Source: JANWLD01 sp035700225
Lineage (GTDB): Bacteria > Patescibacteriota > Saccharimonadia > Saccharimonadales > 2-12-FULL-41-12
Assembly (NCBI GenBank): GCA_035700225.1
Contig: DASSOT010000017.1
Span: 1 to 14,551, forward strand
Length of the DNA: 14,551 nucleotides
Reading direction: 5' to 3'
Shown here: one piece after another, positions 13,880-14,551 of the stretch
How positions within the stretch are numbered: the stretch's first letter is position 1
Layout of the letters: each line of letters starts with the position of its first letter
The notes under the pieces: model-generated
Seen by the model: only the letters and a program-made list of their open reading frames with translations
The model's database searches: none
Told to the model about the DNA's origin: nothing
Translations under genes and position numbers: made by a program

Positions 13880-13906
13880 TTAGCACTCTTGACATGAGAG
13901 TGCTAA
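13880..13906 (+). promoter_or_regulatory. CIRCE operator of dnaK
   Basis: A perfect consensus CIRCE: TTAGCACTC (13880-13888), 9-nt spacer, GAGTGCTAA (13898-13906). It should be bound by the HrcA encoded 2.3 kb upstream. The spacer carries the -35 box. Confidence 0.97.
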
Positions 13907-13917
13907 TTGCATATACT
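13889..13917 (+). promoter_or_regulatory. Heat-shock promoter of dnaK
   Basis: Perfect TTGACA (13889-13894) inside the CIRCE spacer, 17 bp, TATACT (13912-13917). The positions relative to the operator are identical to those at hrcA. Transcription should begin near 13924, just before the 11-codon leader ORF and about 40 nt before dnaK. Confidence 0.85.
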
Positions 13918-13925
13918 GGCACTAC

Positions 13926-13961
13926 ATGAACAAGACTGCTAAAAGAAAGGGTAATATTTAG
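13926..13961 (+). CDS. Putative 11-codon leader ORF before dnaK
   Basis: ATG at 13926 lies 8 nt after the dnaK -10, the same leaderless position used by murJ, lepA and hrcA. It encodes the basic peptide MNKTAKRKGNI and stops with TAG (13959-13961), 2 nt before the dnaK ATG. The purine run AGAAAGGG (13944-13951), the best Shine-Dalgarno-like sequence in the window, lies inside it, 12 nt from dnaK. Leader translation could couple to dnaK. Expression is unproven. Confidence 0.45.
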   Translation: MNKTAKRKGNI

Positions 13962-13963
13962 AA

Positions 13964-14551
13964 ATGGGAAGAATCATAGGAATTGACCTGGGAACAACCA
14001 ACAGCGCGATGGCTGTGATGCAGGGTGGAAAACCGGAAATCATCGCCAACAGCGAAGGAAACAGGACTACCCCGAGCGTAGTAGCCGTGAACAAGAATGG
14101 CGAACGTCTGGCCGGACAGGTTGCCAGCAGGCAGAGGGTTACGAACCCGACCAACACCATCTTCGGTGTAAAGCGGCTTATCGGGCGTAAATTCTCTGAC
14201 AAGGAAGTCCAAAAAGATATAGATTTGATGCCGTACGAAATCGTAAAAAGCGGTACGAGCGTCAAGGTAAAGATGGGCGACAAAGACCAGAGCCCAGAGG
14301 AAGTTTCGGCAATGATACTTTCCAAGCTGAAAGCCGATGCCGAAAAATTCCTGGGCGAACCGGTGTCTGAGGCGGTAATTACCGTCCCGGCTTATTTCGA
14401 TGATTCTCAGAGGCAAGCTACCAAAGATGCAGGCAAAATCGCCGGTCTGGAAGTAAAAAGAATAATCAACGAGCCGACTGCCGCGGCGCTGGCTTATGGT
14501 CTGGACAAAGGCAAGGAAGAAAAGGTCGCCGTATTCGACCTGGGCGGCGGT
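13964..14551 (+). CDS. dnaK: Chaperone DnaK (Hsp70), N-terminal 196 residues, cut by the window end
   Basis: DnaK binds exposed hydrophobic segments of unfolded proteins in an ATP-driven cycle with DnaJ and GrpE. The frame is open to the end of the window and has no stop, so only the first part of the nucleotide-binding domain is present. Seen: the phosphate-1 loop GIDLGTTNS (6-14), catalytic lysine K70 in GVKRLIGR at the same number as in E. coli DnaK, VPAYFDDSQRQATKDAG (141-157) with the interdomain-signalling P142 and R150, NEPTAAALAYG (169-179), and the start of the phosphate-2 loop FDLGGG at the window edge. The start MGRIIGIDLG fits the family. Control is by a perfect CIRCE and a near-consensus promoter, with a short leader ORF in between. 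A dnaJ gene might follow outside the window. Confidence 0.97.
   Translation, partial: MGRIIGIDLGTTNSAMAVMQGGKPEIIANSEGNRTTPSVVAVNKNGERLAGQVASRQRVTNPTNTIFGVKRLIGRKFSDKEVQKDIDLMPYEIVKSGTSVKVKMGDKDQSPEEVSAMILSKLKADAEKFLGEPVSEAVITVPAYFDDSQRQATKDAGKIAGLEVKRIINEPTAAALAYGLDKGKEEKVAVFDLGGG

Noticed and set aside
13527..13929. Open frames of 70-94 codons on both strands upstream of dnaK
   Set aside because: They overlap each other in several frames, run through inverted repeats, and one extends through the perfect CIRCE and promoter of dnaK. Composition is not protein-like.
13939..13961. RNA thermometer in the dnaK leader (CTAAA/TTTAG stem)
   Set aside because: The stem is only 5 AT-rich pairs and leaves the Shine-Dalgarno-like run in the open loop, so it would not mask it. 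CIRCE already explains heat control.

Overview
The window reads as a chromosomal, mostly housekeeping segment of a small-genome bacterium, most likely from the Candidate Phyla Radiation (Patescibacteria). A saccharibacterial (TM7-like) relative is plausible but not proven. The reasons are the tight gene packing, a short TilS (297 aa), a compact HrcA (234 aa), a phosphoketolase as the only carbon-metabolism gene, and an almost complete lack of Shine-Dalgarno sequences. TGA acts as a stop here (it ends lepA, hrcA and a guanylate-kinase-like gene), so this is not a lineage that reads UGA as glycine.

Layout. On the minus strand (3-2777) lies a phosphoketolase fused at its C-terminus to a CoA-binding (YccU-like) domain. 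Everything else is on the plus strand and starts from a divergent AT-rich promoter region: tilS, ftsH (membrane AAA+ zinc protease), murJ (lipid II flippase) and lepA (EF4). lepA is followed by a tightly coupled trio: a diverged guanylate-kinase-like protein, a two-helix membrane protein and a more canonical guanylate-kinase-like protein. After an orphan 155-aa gene comes the heat-shock region: CIRCE-hrcA, a 28-codon minicistron, grpE, an HD-GYP-like gene with a degenerate motif, about 420 bp of repeat-rich non-coding DNA, and CIRCE-dnaK (cut by the window end).

Regulation. For six plus-strand genes (tilS, ftsH, murJ, lepA, the orphan gene and hrcA) a -10-like hexamer ends only 6-11 nt before the ATG, which predicts leaderless or nearly leaderless mRNAs. 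At dnaK the same spacing instead points to an 11-codon leader ORF that stops 2 nt before the dnaK start. The phosphoketolase has a comparable 7-codon leader ORF overlapping its start as ATGA, and grpE is overlapped by a 28-codon ORF. Both HrcA operators (CIRCE) place the promoter -35 box in the 9-nt spacer, with identical spacing to the -10, so HrcA binding should directly block RNA polymerase at both units.

I see no mobile element, CRISPR array, phage gene, tRNA or rRNA. The most unusual items are the phosphoketolase-CoA-binding fusion, the guanylate-kinase-like pair around a membrane protein, the leaderless/leader-minicistron start architecture, and the structured repeat region upstream of dnaK.
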